A DNA stretch of 64,000 bases, taken from Panicum virgatum (Eukaryota; Streptophyta; Magnoliopsida; Poales; Poaceae). Every line of letters begins with the position of its first letter. Within the stretch, counting starts at the first letter, position 1. Both the position numbers and the translations under genes were made by a program. Positions 59,405-64,000 of this stretch are shown here, piece by piece. Location: assembly GCF_016808335.1 (NCBI RefSeq), contig NC_053145.1:1766603-1830602 (forward strand). Reading direction: 5' to 3'. Under the pieces are notes generated by a model. It was not told where the DNA came from. It saw only the letters and a list, made by a program, of their open reading frames with translations, and made no database searches.

Positions 59405-59798
59405 ATAGCAGAAGATTCAATTGTTAGATGTTTCTTTCACTATACACATATTAAAAAATTTCAAATCCAAATAAGCTGCCTGCAAATTTAGCAGCAAGGC
59501 CTCAGCATTTAAATTTTCTTTGCAGGATGAAGCACAGGAAGGATTGGATGGATCCTACAGGGACTTGTACTTGGTGGAGAACCCTAGCTGCACCCCAGCT
59601 GACGCCGAACAACACATGCGGAGGCTGATCGCGAGGGAGCGGGAGGAGCTCAACAGGGAGTGCTCCAGCAGGACGACCTTTTCCCTCAGCTTCATGCACG
59701 CTTGCTTGAACGCCGCAAGGATGGTGAGCGTCATGTACTCGTACGACAAGGAGCAGAGGCTCGTTGTTGAGGACTACGCGAGGATGCTGCTGCTTTGA
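59405..59798 (+). pseudogene. Orphan terpene synthase last intron tail and last exon
   Basis: The exon 59526-59798 encodes 90 residues from [20 protein letters not shown] to EDYARMLLL and a stop. It closely matches exon 7 of the gene at 53776-56301 without the 8-base insertion. About 120 bases of the preceding intron also match (including TTTCTTTGCAG), back to around the exon 6 donor site; nothing upstream resembles exons 1-6. It is the 3' remnant of a duplicated terpene synthase. Alone it has no metal-binding DDxxD and cannot make an enzyme, though the exon itself is undamaged. Confidence 0.88.
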
Positions 59799-60221
59799 AG
59801 CTTTGCTGCATCAGAATCCATGTGCCATACTGCCATGCGTGATTTATCCCACTCCTTGTTACAAATCTCGTACGTAGGACAAGGGAGTGTTCCTGTTTGG
59901 AACCGTCAAATTCTTTTGCCGGCGGTTTTGTGCGGCATTCATGTCCTAATTTCCGCCGAACAGGTGGAAAACACACGATGTTCAGATTTGCAAACTCCAG
60001 GCACCAAGATATAAGTACCATACCATATTAACAAGCAACCACACCAGACACCTTGAGCGTTCAGAATGTTTAGTGAACTTTGATCGTACCAGTATTACAG
60101 ACAATTTTGGTTCCAATTCCCTAATGCTAACACAGATTCATCCCTTGCCCCCCTGGGGCTTTTGACGTCACAACAGTTACATCCAGTCCGGTGCAGTGAT
60201 CGAGTTCAGCATGGGCATCGT

Positions 60222-63200
60222 CTACATGATTGCAACGCTCAAGTAATCACCAATCTGCAGAACGAGGCAGCATAGATGAGCAATTTGTGCATTGTCAGCA
60301 TTGACGAAAGGCATAATCAGGAAAGGCACATAATACAGCATTGGCGCAAACCTGGAACCCGAGCTCTGCCAGAGTTTTGGCATCATCCCCTCTTCCATGA
60401 CCATATGCAAAGGTCGAACCCACCTTCAAATATTCGACAAAACAGGAGTTATGAAAGGTTAGCAATGCAATGGAACATGAGTTGCATAGAGAACTTTGCA
60501 CAAGTAGGCAGATCGCTAGCAGTTTGGATGAACTAACAAAGTAACAAGCAGCATTTTAGCAACAAGTTCAAGACCACCCTGATGTGAACAGTGCAGTAGC
60601 TTCAATACACGCATGGAAAGCCTAAAGTTGTGCTAATGCCTTGGGTTGCATATGTAATACCTAAGAACATAATTGTATGATGGCAGCAGCAGTAAATAAT
60701 TCAACATGATATTAATTAATTGAAGAATAATTGAGATTACTGAAAGGTTAAATAGACACAGTCTCATAATGATAGCTCATGGATCAGTATTGACACCAAG
60801 GGGGCTTCTCATTTTTGCATTAACGACACAAGTTCATTTCACATCAGAACTTTGGTCAAAAATAAAGAACTGACATTTGCTATCATAAAAAAGGGAATGT
60901 GGTGGCATCAGCATTGCCGAGGAGGTTTCACATTTTAGCAACAGTTACAGATTCATCAATTCATTCCTTAGAAGGTTGATTTGATAATTGATACATCCTT
61001 AGAAGGATAGATTTGCCAATTGGTACAAGTGAATCATGCGGTACTTGTAAATGAAGGGAAGAGGATGTTATGGCAAAGATAGTCAAAACTGGAGTGAACT
61101 CTTACCTGTCTGACAACAAAACGGCCATTCTTGTCTGGGTACACAAAAGCAAAAGAAAGCCTAGCATTTCTTTTCCTTGCTGGAAGAGCAACCTCTTTTA
61201 CCTGAAAAAGACAATCATAATAAGATTGCGAGAAGTGCAATAGACCTACTTGGCATGCATGCTCAGGCCCCACTTGTCACTGTCACAACCAGTGGCATAT
61301 CAATACAACAACAACAACATAGCCTTTTTCCCCCAGCAAGTTGGGGTAGGCTAGAGATGAAACCCGAAAGAAATAAGTTCAAAGTTCAGGCACATTGATA
61401 GCTAGTCTCCAAGCGCTCCTATCCAAAGCTATCTCTTTAGAGATATTCCAATCCTTAAGGTCTCTCTTAACCGACTCATCACCAGTGGCATATCAATAAG
61501 ACATGAAAATCTATTCTCCTCCAACATTTTATTTTTCCTTAAAATGTCACAAGCAACTAAAACATGTGAATGACTTACAAGGTCTGTGAGCTCACGGAGC
61601 GTGGCATCCTTCCATGTGTAAATCTGAACTTCATCTTTTGGCTCCTTCCCTCTCACCGCAAACTCTTCATTTTGGTGATGGCCAGCAACCTGTAAATAGT
61701 CACCAACGATCAATTTTCTGAATACACAGTGTTTCCTCATCGAACTTTACTACAAGACATGTACGAAGATAAGATATGCACGACATGTACTATCACCCGC
61801 ATTACATTTGTGCAGATTACTCACATAAAAATTTATATCCTAGGGTTAGAGATTGCTACTGTGATTTCAAGAAACATCATAGGCGACCAACTTCAGAATT
61901 AAAATAGACAATATAGTTCCGATTGAACAGCACCAGTTGGCCCAGTAAGGTAGTAAGCTTTCAGGGAAGCTAACTAATTATACCACAAAAAAATGTGCTC
62001 GTAGAAAACAATTCCTTGCCCAATAAATAGCTACATGTAAATGGAAAATCTAACTTGCAGGGCATGTTACGGTGTGGCCCTATAGGGTGAAGCGTTCATG
62101 GTGGTTCTCAGCCGGTAGAAGGTTGGATTCCTTCTTAATTGAAATACTGTGGGAGTAGACTCTTCCCACCAGTCAAGTTTTTTTTTCTTTCAACATAACA
62201 AGCAGTTTATTCCCATTAGTTAAGCAGGTCAGCTTTTTCCAGTCATTCCAAAGGTTGGCCACATTATGTTTGTTCCCCTTTATGCCACTATGTAATTACA
62301 GCCTAGTGTTTAACCAAGCTTCCCTGGTAATTGATTTCACCATCAAACAGTTATACTGTTATGCAATCTTAGTTAGACGAAAAAGTGCAACCCATGCTTA
62401 TAAAAGGATTTCCAGCACAAGTAAACTGGCAATAAATTGCATTTTCAGTACCAGAGTTCTATGAGTAAGAAAAAGCTTTCTAACAATTCCACTACTGGCC
62501 GACTATACCATGAAATCCATTCAAATGTTGAAGTCATATACAAACAAAAACATGTGGATCCAGAATAAATTTATGCAGATCACTCACATAAAAAATATGT
62601 CCTAAGGTCTGATATTGCAACCGCACTTCTCAAGAGACATTGAGAATGATCGGTGGACAACTTCTGAATTCATATCTTGGCAATATAGTTCCATTGAACA
62701 GCACCAATTAACCCAGTAAGGCAGTAAGCTCCCAGAGCAGCTAAATATGTGATAGGATACCACAAAAAGTTTGCTCATAGATCACAATTCCTTGAGCAGA
62801 TTAGCCAAGTTATATAAATTGCAAATTTTAAAAGTTGTAAGAAAGGTTACTGTGCTCATCAAGTCAACAGCTCTATAAATAATTAAATAAGAAAGTGCGG
62901 ACATCTCAACATAACAAACAGTTTGCTCCCTTTAGTTAAGAAGACCCGCTTTTTCCGGAGTCATTCTAGAACAGGTCGGACACATTATATGTTTGTTCCC
63001 CTTTATGCCACTGAGTATGTACGTCCTAGTGTTTAGCTAAATTTCGCTGATTGTCATTCACTAGTTTGACCATCGAACAGTTATACTGTTATGCTTTTTT
63101 TTGCGAACAGTTATACTGTTATGCAATGTTACTTAGCCAACAAAGTGCAGTCCATGCTTCTAAAAGGACTCCCGGTGCTAGTAAACTGGCAGTAAAATGC

Positions 63201-63766
63201 CTTTTTGTAAATACCAGTTCAATGAGTAATGAAAAGCTTTCTGACAATTCCACTATGGGCCGTTGATACCATGAAATCCATTCATAAGTTGAAGTCATAT
63301 ACCCATATACAAACAAGAATAAGTGGATCCAGATTCCAGAACACTACAACCTCTCAAGTTTGAACACACTAAAGTACTAATCAGCACATGCAACAAGAAA
63401 ATTAGAGGGGGCAAAAACAAAAGGACAAGCATGCATACCCTTGTGAAGACCCTGAGCAAGAGAGGACAGGTCTGCAATAAAAAAAACAGCATGTTATCAG
63501 TGAGTAATCAGACAGATTCATGTTCCACTTGATGCAAAACCTAACCTAATGCCGTGGAATCGCACATCGTTATTCACCTACATCTAGAAGCACAACACGA
63601 TGGCCAAGCCATGGGTTGGAAGAGCGAGATCAGGAGCAAGGGGGGAACTGACCTTCTCGCGGTCTATCGGTTCGGGGCGGAGGCGCGCCATCGGCGGCGG
63701 CCCCCGGTGCTGCATCAGCGGGCCCGGCCGCGCCGGCCTCATCGGCATCTCGCCCATGCCTGCCAT
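60222..63766 (-). CDS. SAP18: SAP18, Sin3-associated polypeptide 18 homologue
   Basis: Six exons on the minus strand join in phase 0: 63766-63653, 63471-63439, 61689-61579, 61201-61106, 60423-60352 and 60254-60222, giving 152 residues. The product has a Pro/Arg-rich N-terminus ending PEPIDREK, then the ubiquitin-like SAP18 fold: TCPLLLRVFTR, RGKEPKDEVQIYTWKDATLR, RKRNARLSFAFVYPDKNGRF and TLAELGFQIGDYLSVAIM. SAP18 is a conserved nuclear protein of the Sin3 histone deacetylase complex and of the ASAP/exon-junction splicing complex; in plants it acts in repression and stress or floral responses. All splice sites are GT-AG and no damage is visible. Intron 2 (61690-63438) holds a tandem duplication and intron 3 holds a LINE fragment. 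The start is the first ATG of a run of Met codons; MGEMPMRP three codons later is an alternative. Confidence 0.93.
61306..61480 (-). mobile_element. 5'-truncated L1-type LINE fragment
   Basis: On the minus strand it encodes the end of a LINE reverse transcriptase (VKRDLKDWNISKEIALDRSA, then WRLAINVPEL and a stop), followed by a 3' UTR with CAACTTGCTGGGGG and a GTT-repeat tail. An exact 18-bp target duplication flanks it: ACCAGTGGCATATCAATA at 61288-61305 and 61481-61498. It lies in intron 3 of SAP18, in the same orientation as the gene. Confidence 0.9.
61803..63340. repeat. Tandem duplication of about 0.77 kb in SAP18 intron 2
   Basis: Unit 1 (about 61803-62568) and unit 2 (about 62569-63340) share colinear blocks: GCAGATTACTCACATAAAA and GCAGATCACTCACATAAAA; AGTTCCATTGAACAGCACCA variants; GTTTGTTCCCCTTTATGCC; and CAGTTATACTGTTATGC. 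The copies have diverged with many small changes, so the duplication is old. Confidence 0.78.
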
Positions 63767-64000
63767 CCCGGGTCTCTAGCCGGGTCTCTAGTGCTCGCTG
63801 CCGCCGCCGCCGCCGCCGCCGATTCGTCGCGGGGTGAGGTGAGGTCTGAGGTGGGGATGGGAGTCCGCGGCGAGGATGTGTCTGGAAGCGAAGCAAATAA
63901 ACCCCTAAACTTCGCAGATTCATCCCTGAGCTCAATGAAAATTACATAATTGCAATTCGGTCCTCTCCTTAAAATTCGTCACCGTTCTTACGTAGTAGTA
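63767..64000 (-). promoter_or_regulatory. SAP18 5' UTR and proximal promoter
   Basis: Upstream of the SAP18 start codon. GC-rich close to the ATG, with a run of CCG/CGC repeats (63797-63825) typical of grass 5' UTRs, then AT-rich beyond 63890. No clear TATA box. Confidence 0.45.

Overview
This window is nuclear DNA from a grass (Poaceae, most likely a panicoid). The evidence is split genes with GT-AG introns, a high-GC intronless PPR gene, and a dense layer of grass-type transposons: CACTA, MULE, Helitron, Stowaway and Tourist MITEs, Ty3/gypsy LTR elements and an L1 tail. Nothing bacterial or viral was seen.

Genes. Host genes are few and lie mainly at the right. The window opens with the last codons of a terpene synthase gene (2-49). 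A single-exon P-class PPR gene lies at 41663-43528. At 53776-56301 there is a seven-exon TPS-g-type (acyclic linalool/nerolidol-like) terpene synthase with intact metal-binding motifs but a frameshifted C-terminus. An ERG28-like gene follows on the minus strand (57374-57949), then an orphan last exon of a third terpene synthase (59526-59798), then a complete six-exon SAP18 gene on the minus strand (60222-63766). The three terpene synthase 3' ends show that this was a tandem terpene synthase cluster, now pulled apart by transposons.

Transposon layers. A decayed CACTA element (about 579-13500, transposase on the minus strand) contains a rearranged Ty3/gypsy element (4246-11077, 5-bp target duplication). 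A MULE with very long inverted repeats lies at 14744-15940. From 16712 to 38319 there are two head-to-tail non-autonomous Helitrons, each starting with a run of about 0.35-0.41-kb repeats. The second is split by a 12.3-kb Ty3/gypsy element (24370-36651). The Helitron block sits in one half of an old tandem duplication of about 0.43 kb. The other half (38491-41180) holds a hAT-like element (38543-40799) carrying an ARM-repeat gene fragment. Each half supplies the empty site for the other's insertion. Further right are a second MULE (45737-47251), a solo LTR (50903-53490) and several MITEs.

The boundaries marked with target-site duplications were read directly from the sequence. Family names for genes rest on recognised motifs; no database search was possible.
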